Shown piece by piece: positions 55,270 through 63,116 of a stretch of 64,000 bases of DNA. Within the stretch, counting starts at the first letter, position 1, and every line of letters begins with the position of its first letter. Below the pieces are notes generated by a model. The model was not told the origin of the DNA, ran no database searches, and worked only from the letters and a program-made list of their open reading frames with translations. The position numbers and the translations under genes are program-made. Source of the stretch: CAYGZQ01 sp964354375 [NCBI: uncultured Planctomycetota bacterium] (lineage in GTDB: Bacteria > JAJVIF01 > JAPKYR01); NCBI GenBank assembly GCA_964354375.1, contig CAYGZQ010000003.1:1-64000 (forward strand). Direction: 5' to 3'.

Positions 55270-55776
55270 TTACAATGGGCCAAGCGCGCGATCAGGGTCC
55301 TCGGTCTCGTATGCCCGGAAACCTGCCGGAGTGGCAACTGTCGGCGGAGCGTACAGGAGAGTGTACGCGTAGGCGTTCTTGAGAACATAATCCCCCAGGG
55401 GGTATACGATGCCCCTGACATCGCGTCCGGTCAGCTTCTTCGTGAAGTTCTTCACCGTCACGTCCGCGGTGACTTCGTGGTTGACCAGATCGAGATTGGT
55501 GACAGTGATCTTGAAGCAGTCGCTGCAGTACGGGGGCATGAGGAAGTGTGTGACGTCATAGTGCGCTTCCGGCTGACGCGCGGGCACTACACCCACCGAT
55601 CGGGTTTCCAGATCGATGCTGACATTGAAAATGCCCATCAGGGCGTGCCCCGATGCCCCCCGCCCGCCGGCCTGCTGCGCCAAAGGCGGGTCGAGAGGAC
55701 TCGTCCGGTTGCATCCGGACGAGAGGCTCGCGCAAATGCCGAGCAGGACCGCCAGGGTCAGTAAGTTGTATCGCAT
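55270..55776 (-). CDS. N-terminal part of the interrupted Kelch-repeat lipoprotein (six-member family)
   Basis: The 168-residue product starts with a lipoprotein signal ending in L-S-S-G-C (Cys22). It contains the first part of the family module: a G-I-F-N-V-S-I-D strand, C-S-D-C, and G-R-D-V-R-G-I-V-Y. It stops at TAA 55270-55272, while intact paralogs continue through N-Y-A-V-D-A; here the matching Q-Y-A-I-D-A lies just beyond the stop in the same frame. The H-P-F-P-G motif is replaced by K-N-F-T. A truncated lipoprotein may still be made. Confidence 0.75.
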   Translation of the reverse strand: MRYNLLTLAVLLGICASLSSGCNRTSPLDPPLAQQAGGRGASGHALMGIFNVSIDLETRSVGVVPARQPEAHYDVTHFLMPPYCSDCFKITVTNLDLVNHEVTADVTVKNFTKKLTGRDVRGIVYPLGDYVLKNAYAYTLLYAPPTVATPAGFRAYETEDPDRALGPL

Positions 55777-55827
55777 ACCAATCCGCCCTCCTTGCGTGTG
55801 CTGGATACGCGGTTAGCGTCCGATTAA

Positions 55828-56490
55828 TCAATCTTGCGCATCTTTCTCGCGCGACTCATCGATGGAATCCTCCTCCGACAGACCCGGCCCCTCGACGTTG
55901 CCGGCTCTCGGTGCGCCGTTCGGAAACCTCTGCTTGAGTGCCGACGCGAGCGTATGGAGAATGAGGATATGGACCTCCTGAATTCTCTGGGTGCTGTTGC
56001 CGGGCACGATGATCGGGTAGCTCACCTGGCTGGCGATCCTGCCGCCGTGTTTTCCGAGGAGTCCGACAGTGCTGATTTCCTGCTCCCGCGCCCACGCGGC
56101 CGCGTAGAAGAGGTTCATCGACTCGCCTGACGTCGATATCAGCCAGAGCTGGTCGTCCGGTCTGACGAGCGCACGGACCTGCTGCAGGAAAATGCGATCG
56201 AACGAGAAATCGTTGGCGACCGATGTCAGGACCGCGGTGTCGGTAGTCAGGGACACGGCGGGCAGGGGAGCGCTGTAGTGCTCGAAAGAGCCGACCAACT
56301 CGGCCGCGACATGGGACGCGTCGGCGGCGGAGCCCCCGTTGCCTGCGAAGTAGAGAGTTCCGCCCTGCTCGATCAATGCGATGGATTTCCTGATTGCCCC
56401 CGACAGTGGCGGCCAGCAGGCCGTCAGCGCCGCCTCCGTGTGGGCGATGGAGGAGCGGAACATGTCCTCGATGAGCTGCTGGTACTCCAT
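55828..56490 (-). CDS. gmhA: SIS-domain phosphoheptose isomerase
   Basis: The 220-residue protein matches GmhA/DiaA-type SIS proteins: F-A-G-N-G-G-S-A-A-D-A-S-H-V-A-A-E-L, A-L-T/S-type strand with T-D-T-A-V-L-T-S-V-A-N-D, F-L-Q-Q-V-R-A-L-V-R-P-D-D and S-T-S-G-E-S-M-N. GmhA converts sedoheptulose 7-phosphate to D-glycero-D-manno-heptose 7-phosphate, the first step towards LPS or S-layer heptose. The last ~25 residues are an acidic tail. No other heptose gene lies nearby, so a DiaA-like regulatory role cannot be excluded. Confidence 0.88.
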   Translation of the reverse strand: MEYQQLIEDMFRSSIAHTEAALTACWPPLSGAIRKSIALIEQGGTLYFAGNGGSAADASHVAAELVGSFEHYSAPLPAVSLTTDTAVLTSVANDFSFDRIFLQQVRALVRPDDQLWLISTSGESMNLFYAAAWAREQEISTVGLLGKHGGRIASQVSYPIIVPGNSTQRIQEVHILILHTLASALKQRFPNGAPRAGNVEGPGLSEEDSIDESREKDAQD

Positions 56491-56599
56491 TATCGCTTCC
56501 TCATCCCGGTCCCTCGCGTCACAGTCATTCTATTGCGTGAATGGACGTACGTCAATCGCCCGGAAGGGAAATCGGCCTTTGGAGGTGCGCCGCGTGCCC

Positions 56600-56631
56600 T
56601 AAAAAAGTAACGGGCTCTTGTCGAGCCCGTT
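56600..56631 (-). terminator. Intrinsic terminator of the 56681-57391 gene
   Basis: On the minus strand AACGGGCTC pairs with GAGCCCGTT around five bases, followed by AC and six T. Confidence 0.9.
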
Positions 56632-56680
56632 GGAAAGACCGTCTAGTTGACAACTACACGGTACAACCCGTGTTCCGGGA

Positions 56681-57391
56681 TCACTGGGGATCCCAAATGC
56701 CGGCCACACCGTCAAAGAAGACAATGTCGAGAAGCCCGAAGTAAACGGGCGCACTGATTCTGACCGTAGTAACATCCAGCCCCGGAATCGTTCCGGACGG
56801 GATGTAGTACGTATCGTTCAGAACCTGGTAACCGGGCGAGATCACCCCGCTCCAGTTGTAGATCGGGTCGCCAGGCATCAGACCGCCCGGGACTATCTCA
56901 CCGTACTGACCATAAGACGCATAATGCATCTCTGCGGTCACTTCGGCAACCGATCCGAACCCACCAGGACCGCCGATATTGAACCAGAGGAGCGACAGTA
57001 TGTTGATGTCATAGTCGACCGTCTGGCCGATATAGTAGTACGGCAGACCGGCGTTCGGGCCCGTGAGAATCGTACCCGCAGGGTTGTTGTAAGTCACCCA
57101 GCAGTTTATCAGGCCGAGAGGAATCAGGTTGATGTCAACCTGAGCACCGCGGTTCTCGATCACGTAGAACCCGTCGTCGTTTCGACCCAGAGTCCCTTGC
57201 GCCAGAACATTGCCCTGGAGATCAGTGTAGGTGTACTCACCTACGATGGGGCTCGACAGGTCGAAGGAGTTGAAGAACTGCTCCATCGACTGATTGCCCT
57301 TGTCAGGTGCGACTGGGTTGGAACCGTTTGAGCAGCCGACGCCGATCATGAACACGGCAACAGCTGCAAGTGCCAACACTTTTCTTAGCAT
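56681..57391 (-). CDS. Lipoprotein of unknown function (236 aa)
   Basis: ATG 57391 follows a near-perfect AAAGGAGG site. The signal helix ends in I-G-V-G-C (Cys20), a lipobox, then S-N-G-S-N-P-V-A-P-D. The mature part is beta-rich, Tyr/Gly-rich and has no charged helices. I see none of the shared motifs of the six-member family. It contains a segment like Y-T-Y-T-D-L-Q-G-N-V-L-A-Q-G-T-L that suggests beta-barrel or beta-sandwich structure. It is monocistronic, with a candidate promoter at 57521-57549 and a strong terminator. The strong ribosome-binding site suggests high expression. Confidence 0.85.
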   Translation of the reverse strand: MLRKVLALAAVAVFMIGVGCSNGSNPVAPDKGNQSMEQFFNSFDLSSPIVGEYTYTDLQGNVLAQGTLGRNDDGFYVIENRGAQVDINLIPLGLINCWVTYNNPAGTILTGPNAGLPYYYIGQTVDYDINILSLLWFNIGGPGGFGSVAEVTAEMHYASYGQYGEIVPGGLMPGDPIYNWSGVISPGYQVLNDTYYIPSGTIPGLDVTTVRISAPVYFGLLDIVFFDGVAGIWDPQ

Positions 57392-57520
57392 GCTTTGCCT
57401 CCTTTCTTGTAGAATGCAAACAATGGAAAAAGCGTTACCTGTTACTGTCGTGCTCGGAGACCTTTCAAAGCACTCCGCCTGACTGCAGCCCTTATCTCAA
57501 AGTGCCCACAACGAGGACAA

Positions 57521-57549
57521 ATGGTAGCATTCCCCGAAAGAAAAATCAA
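57521..57549 (-). promoter_or_regulatory. Candidate promoter of the 236-residue lipoprotein
   Basis: On the minus strand TTGATT, a 17-base spacer and TACCAT, in an AT-richer part of the gap before the gene. Confidence 0.4.
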
Positions 57550-57650
57550 CATTTGAATGAGGATTTAATGCAATCTGACACGATAATTTTACATGGGCCG
57601 AGACTGCGTTCCCGAGTGGTTCGAGTCTTTCCCCGGCCGTGAGCCTTCAT

Positions 57651-60272
57651 TCAGTATATGATTACGGCGATCTCGTCAACCCGGGGTCGCGCGTGCGCGT
57701 CCGGCGTAGCGCCGCTTCCAAAGCCGATCGCGGCCCTTACACGTCCGATACCGTTCGGGTCCAGGTCTGCCAGGCGATACCTCGCCCAGTTGAACGGCCA
57801 GCCATATTCATTCCGCCCCCAGCCATATCGATCGTTGTACGTGGCGGGGGTCTCGTCGAACCTGACGTTATTGTTGTTGTAGTACTGCGCGGTATAGTAC
57901 GGGGTACCCTCGATGTAGTCGGCGGGACGGGCCTCACTGTATTCGTAGTAGTATTGCTGTTTGTTGTGCAGGCTCGGATCGTCGGGGACAGTGCCGACGC
58001 TCAGTCGGGCGTAGTTATCCCAGCATTCGTTCATCGGCGTCACCTGGGCGCCGAAAATCAGCTCTATGTACCATTCCTGCGTCGTTGCGGCTAAGGCCGG
58101 ATCGGTCAGTATGGGCAGCGGGGGCGATGCGATGACACTCCAGATGTGCTGCCGCATATAGCCGGAGTCCGGGTCCATCATCCAGCATCCCCCGGATACT
58201 GCGCCACCGTATCCGGGTCTCTCGAACTGCCTGTAGAACGCCTGCTCATTTCCGCCGTACCCCATGGTCCACGGGAACTTGTCCTGCGAGGCGCCGTCCG
58301 GCTCCGCGTTCTCGAGCTCGATGAACGCCCACTCGGTAGAGCCGACACTCTCGGAGTTCTTGTTACCCGCGACCGACCGGGCTTTCACCATGAAGTAATA
58401 CGATCCTCCGCTGTTGTATGCGCTCTGCCCGCTCAGCAGGTTCAGGCATGACCAAACCTCCGGCGGAGTTGTCCCTATCTCTTTCCAGTTTTCCTGGTCG
58501 TCGTGAGGATCGCCGTCCCGGTATACGGCCCACTCGGCCACAACCCCCGACACCTGGCTTCCGTCCCACCTCACGACTATCGCCGGTATATCGCTAGGGT
58601 TATTTATGTACTCGTAAGAATGAAGCGCAGTGCGTTTCACCGAAAGCTCCAGATTCAACCCGGACGTGGGGAACTCCGGCGGGTCAGGCAGCTTGACATC
58701 CACCATCAGCGAAGCCTCGCTGTATCCGAAGGTGCCGTTCAGGTCTTTCACTCTGGTATCCACCGCATAGGAGCCCTCATCCGGGAAGCAGATGTCGATA
58801 GAGCCGTTCCCGAACGGGTGAATAGCGTCTATGTTTCCCGTCCCGTCGTTATACTCGGGCGGTGAGTCGTCTCCTATCTCCCAGGCAAAGACAAGGTCTT
58901 CGTTCAGGTCCTGGCAGTCGTAGTAGTTCTCGACGTTATAGGTATGCACCTCGCCGGCTGTTACCTCGATCGGACCTGTGACAGGCCCCAACTGCGGCGG
59001 AGAGTTCGTACCTACATATGGCTCGTACACCTGGTAAAGGGCCAGGGGCGCATCTTCAGAGCCCTCGAACGATATCGGTAGTTCTTCAGGGCCCACTGTA
59101 TAGCTTCCGAGGGGGCTGGTTGCCGCCACCAGCACCAGGGGGTCGTAGGTCTCGAAATTGTCCGGCACCAGCTCGGCGGTGAATGTCGAGATGTGAGCAG
59201 AATAGACATCCGAGCCTCCGACCTCCGTGGCGGGCACGAAATCCACGCCCAGGTCCGGCGATCCGATAAGCACCTGGTCGATCCCACCTGCTCCCTGCCA
59301 CGTCGAGACATCGATCCTGACCTTCAGCACTCCACCGGATACCGGGCAGTCCTCCAACTGCGGGTCGAAATAGAGTGAGTTAGCCTCTTCGTAAATGTCG
59401 ATGTTAAAGGGCTCGAGGGAGTTGGCCGAGATCGGGAAGTCATCGAAGGACTGCGGGGGGATGTTGGCGGGTCGTTCCCAGCTTGCATCGACAGCATAAT
59501 TGAAGACCATGAAGTCCGCGGCGGCAGGACCGAAATTCAGGGAGTAATGGCGGCGATTGGTGGACGAGCATGAGAAGCGACCCCGTCCAACCAGAACCAG
59601 GGGCTCCATGACCTCGTCGTTCGCACCCAGTCCGTCGGCGAAGTACTTGTAGCCGTTCACCGTGCTCGTGAAATGTGCGGCCTTGTTCGGCTTGCCCAGA
59701 AGCCCGTCCTTGTACCCGAGAATCCCGCCGCCGGTGAATTCCGTGGGATTCCACCATCGCGTGTAACCGTCCGCGTTCTCGAGCCTGGTCTCGTCCGCTC
59801 CGGGCAGGACCAGGTACTCGCCGAGCAGGTAGTTCTCCCATGAACCCCTGGAGATGACGATCCCGCGAACGTCGAAGCCGGTGTACTCGGGATGGCCCGG
59901 TAGAGGGTGCTGCAGGATTATGTCCAGAGATACTTTGCCTTCGGGAACATCGACTTCGAGCGTCTTCGGATCATAGGTCAAGTATTTGAGCATGACCGGC
60001 TCGAGGAGCGAGACGACATTCAGGTGCGCCGAGCTCTCTCGAAGGGGCACGATCTCAACCGTCTTCGTTCGGAGGTCCACCTGGAACCGCCACATGCCCC
60101 ACAGGACGCGGTTTCCGCCCCCGATTTCGCCTTGGGATGTAAGCCGCATCCGATCGATGCCGGATGATGGATCGGGTACTACCGGGGGTGTTTGTCCGCA
60201 GCCCGGAAGCAACAACGCTGCGACCAAGAGGAGCGCTGCGGTAGCCGGCAGATGATTCGTCTTGGTTCTCAT
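57651..60272 (-). CDS. Large lipoprotein of the six-member family, with PKD-like domain
   Basis: ATG 60272 places the signal helix ending in L-L-P-G-C (Cys25) at the N-terminus; the frame to 60323 adds 17 unlikely residues. The 873-residue protein carries the family module: V-L-W-G-M-W, Q-H-P-L-P-G, G-F-D-V-R-G-I-V, G-Y-T-R-W-W-N-P-T-E-F, V-N-G-Y-K-Y-F-A-D-G-L-G, N-R-R-H-Y-S-L and F-N-Y-A-V-D-A-S-W. A PKD-like domain (G-E-V-H-T-Y-N-V, then F-A-W-E-I-G-D) and a fibronectin-like segment follow. The last ~200 residues are Tyr/Asn/Trp-rich with Y-Y-N-N-N-N-V. It is closest to the 51182 gene. Confidence 0.87.
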   Translation of the reverse strand: MRTKTNHLPATAALLLVAALLLPGCGQTPPVVPDPSSGIDRMRLTSQGEIGGGNRVLWGMWRFQVDLRTKTVEIVPLRESSAHLNVVSLLEPVMLKYLTYDPKTLEVDVPEGKVSLDIILQHPLPGHPEYTGFDVRGIVISRGSWENYLLGEYLVLPGADETRLENADGYTRWWNPTEFTGGGILGYKDGLLGKPNKAAHFTSTVNGYKYFADGLGANDEVMEPLVLVGRGRFSCSSTNRRHYSLNFGPAAADFMVFNYAVDASWERPANIPPQSFDDFPISANSLEPFNIDIYEEANSLYFDPQLEDCPVSGGVLKVRIDVSTWQGAGGIDQVLIGSPDLGVDFVPATEVGGSDVYSAHISTFTAELVPDNFETYDPLVLVAATSPLGSYTVGPEELPISFEGSEDAPLALYQVYEPYVGTNSPPQLGPVTGPIEVTAGEVHTYNVENYYDCQDLNEDLVFAWEIGDDSPPEYNDGTGNIDAIHPFGNGSIDICFPDEGSYAVDTRVKDLNGTFGYSEASLMVDVKLPDPPEFPTSGLNLELSVKRTALHSYEYINNPSDIPAIVVRWDGSQVSGVVAEWAVYRDGDPHDDQENWKEIGTTPPEVWSCLNLLSGQSAYNSGGSYYFMVKARSVAGNKNSESVGSTEWAFIELENAEPDGASQDKFPWTMGYGGNEQAFYRQFERPGYGGAVSGGCWMMDPDSGYMRQHIWSVIASPPLPILTDPALAATTQEWYIELIFGAQVTPMNECWDNYARLSVGTVPDDPSLHNKQQYYYEYSEARPADYIEGTPYYTAQYYNNNNVRFDETPATYNDRYGWGRNEYGWPFNWARYRLADLDPNGIGRVRAAIGFGSGATPDAHARPRVDEIAVIIY

Positions 60273-60447
60273 GATTCCTGAGGCCTTCCTGACGGGTTGG
60301 GACGCATGGCGACCCTCAAACAAGCTCCCGACTCTGTTTACCCAGTCACGACAACATTTAGATACATCTTACGAGAGTTTCGATAGCAGCCCGGGTTTCC
60401 CGCTGCCTGTCCCCACCCTCCTGCATGCGCTTCCGATGAACGTAAAT

Positions 60448-60474
60448 ATTATAACAGAATACATGGTTTGTTAA
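60448..60474 (-). promoter_or_regulatory. Candidate promoter of the 57651-60272 lipoprotein
   Basis: On the minus strand TTAACA, a 15-base spacer (short) and a perfect TATAAT, giving a leader of about 170 bases. Confidence 0.4.
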
Positions 60475-60479
60475 AAGAA

Positions 60480-60540
60480 AAGCGGCGTACATGTCCGCTT
60501 CCTGCAATAAGTGGGAAAAAAGCCCGGCGTCATGCCGGGC
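60480..60540 (-). terminator. Tandem intrinsic terminators after the SurA/PpiC-like gene
   Basis: On the minus strand GCCCGGC/GCCGGGC (60522-60540) is followed by six T. A weaker AAGCGG/CCGCTT hairpin (60480-60500) is followed by TTCTTTT. They end transcription 30-90 bases after the stop codon. Confidence 0.85.
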
Positions 60541-60568
60541 GGATCGGGATTCCATTGACTGTGCTGCT

Positions 60569-62806
60569 TCAGCCTGGGTTGCCCTCGGTCTGATCGAGCA
60601 GGTTGTTTCCCTCCTCGTTGGGAGCTCCTTCCTGAGGCGGAGCGGTGGGCTGAAGTAGCCTCGACTGCTCATCGATCGCAGCCTGGCGTTCCTGCTCGGC
60701 CTGTTCCTTCCTCGCCGTCAGCTCGTCGACCTTCTTCTGTACGGTGTCTCTCAGCTGGCTGAGCTGATCCCGCATCTGCTGGGTCAGAGGACCGTTTGGC
60801 GCCGGAATCGGCACCTCCGGCACCAGGACCTCCGTTGCGTCCGACGATTCACCGGCGACCGAAGGCTCGGTTCCGGCAGAAGACGTATCGATATCGGCCC
60901 CATCGGCGGCGGAGCCTGTCAGCCCTTCCGACTGGCCTGCGGAAGCAGCCGGGGTCTCGGTCGTTTCCTCTTTGGCCTTGTCGATCAAGGCAATGAACGG
61001 GGCGTCAAGCGACTCAAGCGTCAGACCCATCTCATCTTCCGGCAGCACCGGGTCGGTCCAGGCCTCCGGGCGCACTCCTCCGGCGAGCTCGAGCGCCCTG
61101 TCATCGAGACTGATCATCTGGTTCAGCACAGACACGACTTTCTGCTCAAGCTCGAAATCCTCGCTTGAATACTCATGGGCAAGGCTCAGGTCGGAAATGT
61201 CCCTGGCCATGAGCTGCTGCCGGGCGATATCAAGCTGAGCCCGCTGCCAATGAGCGAATGGAGCCATGTCCTCGAGCTCAAGGGAGCGGTCTATGTTCTT
61301 CAGCGCGATGGCGAAGAAGCCCTGTTCTTGCCTCTTGAGATCTTCCGGGAGCTCGGGGAACGTTCCTCCGAACGCTTCCGGGTTTGCCTGGAACTGAGCC
61401 CAGATGTCCTGCATCCATTTTCCCTCAACTCTGAAAGCTCTCGTGGCCCAGAGGTTGGCCGCGAGGTAGCGCAACCGCGCTTCGCCCATCTCCACCTCTA
61501 CTCGGTTATCGAGTGCGACATCAAGCTTGGCGGCGTTTGTCCTGAGCGCTTCCTGGTAGTCGGCGGCGGCCAGGTCCCATTTCTCGTTGATGACATGATG
61601 CATGGCGCGAATCTCGGGATCGTAGATGACGATCTTCATCGTCGCCTCGTCCGCCCTCACCGCCTCCGATACCCGCTGCATCGGATCCTCGGCCTTCAGG
61701 TACAGGACTCTTATGGTCGCTTCCTCGTAGTCGGCGATCACTTCCTCGTCTGTGACAACAAGGTTCCCCTCGGCAGGCAGCTCAAGCTCGCCCGCCTCCA
61801 CTTTCTTTCTCTTCTCCTCGAGCAGTTTCTGCCTGATCCCTTCCTTGGCGGACTCCCAGTCGGGACCGCTGGCGCCTGTCCTGCTCAACACTGTCACGAG
61901 CCATGCACCCATGTAGTCCGGCTGGTTGGTCGTGATCGTGAGACTGGTCTCCCCCACGGGAAGGCTGAAAGCGCTGTCGATGACGGCTTTCGGGAGATCC
62001 TTGGAGTCATGCCTCACCATCGGCACCAGTCCGCCCGCTTCGCTCGAGGATGCGTGCTCCGAGTACTGCTTGGCAGCGTCGGAAAACGGCAGTCCGCCCA
62101 CAATCTCTCCCCGGATAATGTCGCACCGAGCCGAGAGCTCCGCCATGATCTCGGTTTCCTTCTGCTTCGAGATCGTTGTCACGTACTGCTGAGCCGTCAG
62201 AGTCTGGCGAATGATTCTGCGAAGTCGGACGAGAGAGTTGGTCGGATCGTACTGCTTCAGCTTCATCTCGAACGCCTTGTCTTCCTTGGCGGAGGTGAAG
62301 AGGTCGGCGATTCGCTGAAGGATGCTCTTCGAGCCGGCCGACTCGACCTGAGGCATGAGCTGGTTGCGGTACTCGTTGACTTTCTCCTCGACCTGCTCGT
62401 CCGTCACCGTGATGCCGGTTGCAGCGGCCTTGATGTCGAAGTACTCCATGTCGATCATCTGACGGAGCGTCGAATACTTGACCGAAGCCGTCCATTCCTC
62501 GGGGTGCAGCACAGCCTCGCTGGAGGACTCCTGCCTCTTGAGCTGCGCGTCATAATCCCGGTAGAAATCCTCGTACGTGATCTTGTGATCCTGGATGGTC
62601 GCGATGGCATCGCCGGGACCGGTTGTTTGCGATCCGGGACCCTGCTCCCTCTGGTTTGCGCATCGCGATCCGCCGAAGCTAAGGCTCCCGCCGAACACGA
62701 GCGCGAGACCCGCGATTATGTATGCTATTCGGATCTTGTCGGGGTCTCTGAGAGTCGCAACGAGACCCTGTCCTCTTACTTTTCGACGACGTTTCTTACT
62801 GGCCAT
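60569..62806 (-). CDS. SurA/PpiC-like peptidyl-prolyl isomerase, membrane-anchored
   Basis: ATG 62806 follows GAGGA. The 745-residue protein has a basic N-terminus and one helix (about 25-45), then a SurA-type chaperone domain (I-T-Y-E-D-F-Y-R-D-Y, then R-Q-M-I-D-M-E-Y-F). A parvulin-like domain follows (G-L-P-F-S-D-A-A-K-Q-Y-S-E-H-A-S-S-S-E-A-G-G-L, then F-S-L-P-V-G-E-T-S). Such proteins fold exported proteins. Beyond the usual length, residues ~370-600 are helical and TPR-like. The last ~150 are Ser/Pro/Glu-rich, ending in a Gln/Glu coiled coil. It could serve the many lipoproteins around it. It is monocistronic with a near-consensus promoter. Confidence 0.85.
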   Translation of the reverse strand: MASKKRRRKVRGQGLVATLRDPDKIRIAYIIAGLALVFGGSLSFGGSRCANQREQGPGSQTTGPGDAIATIQDHKITYEDFYRDYDAQLKRQESSSEAVLHPEEWTASVKYSTLRQMIDMEYFDIKAAATGITVTDEQVEEKVNEYRNQLMPQVESAGSKSILQRIADLFTSAKEDKAFEMKLKQYDPTNSLVRLRRIIRQTLTAQQYVTTISKQKETEIMAELSARCDIIRGEIVGGLPFSDAAKQYSEHASSSEAGGLVPMVRHDSKDLPKAVIDSAFSLPVGETSLTITTNQPDYMGAWLVTVLSRTGASGPDWESAKEGIRQKLLEEKRKKVEAGELELPAEGNLVVTDEEVIADYEEATIRVLYLKAEDPMQRVSEAVRADEATMKIVIYDPEIRAMHHVINEKWDLAAADYQEALRTNAAKLDVALDNRVEVEMGEARLRYLAANLWATRAFRVEGKWMQDIWAQFQANPEAFGGTFPELPEDLKRQEQGFFAIALKNIDRSLELEDMAPFAHWQRAQLDIARQQLMARDISDLSLAHEYSSEDFELEQKVVSVLNQMISLDDRALELAGGVRPEAWTDPVLPEDEMGLTLESLDAPFIALIDKAKEETTETPAASAGQSEGLTGSAADGADIDTSSAGTEPSVAGESSDATEVLVPEVPIPAPNGPLTQQMRDQLSQLRDTVQKKVDELTARKEQAEQERQAAIDEQSRLLQPTAPPQEGAPNEEGNNLLDQTEGNPG

Positions 62807-62828
62807 GTCTGCTCCTCAGGTAAAGCAA

Positions 62829-62849
62829 CGCGAGAGCATCCCTCTCGCG
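62829..62849 (-). promoter_or_regulatory. Leader hairpin of the SurA/PpiC-like gene
   Basis: CGCGAGAG pairs perfectly with CTCTCGCG around five bases. It falls just downstream of the promoter at 62862-62890, at the very 5' end of the mRNA, where it could protect the transcript. Confidence 0.5.
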
Positions 62850-62861
62850 GCACAATCTTTT

Positions 62862-62890
62862 ATCGTATGCCAAACCGGCTTCTTTGTCAA
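62862..62890 (-). promoter_or_regulatory. Promoter of the SurA/PpiC-like gene
   Basis: On the minus strand a perfect TTGACA, a 17-base spacer and TACGAT. The 310-base gap 62807-63116 holds this, the leader hairpin, the dispersed repeat at 62937 and the divergent promoter at 63056. Confidence 0.8.
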
Positions 62891-62936
62891 TTTTCCGTTG
62901 ACACAGGTTATGGTTGCCCCGCTCATTCTCTCATTA

Positions 62937-62962
62937 TCAGAGCCGCGAGCGTAAGCGAGCGG
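62937..62962. repeat. Second copy of the dispersed 26-bp repeat
   Basis: It is identical to 25988-26013. It contains GCGAGCG-TAA-GCGAGCG, a short internal direct repeat. Unlike the first copy, it has no complementary arm beside it. Confidence 0.75.
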
Positions 62963-63055
62963 TCCTTCCCTGTCACCGACTGATGTCACCAGTTGCCGTC
63001 GGGGGGGAACTTGCTCAGGAAGGCGTCATAGCCCCGGTCTTGATTTCAAATCCTC

Positions 63056-63084
63056 TTGACGGATCGAAATATACGTGTTACAAT
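63056..63084 (+). promoter_or_regulatory. Promoter of the right-edge lipoprotein gene
   Basis: TTGACG, a 17-base spacer and TACAAT, about 33 bases before the ATG at 63117, which itself follows GGGAGGG. Confidence 0.8.
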
Positions 63085-63116
63085 GAACTTAACAAATCAG
63101 GCTTGGGAGGGTTCTG

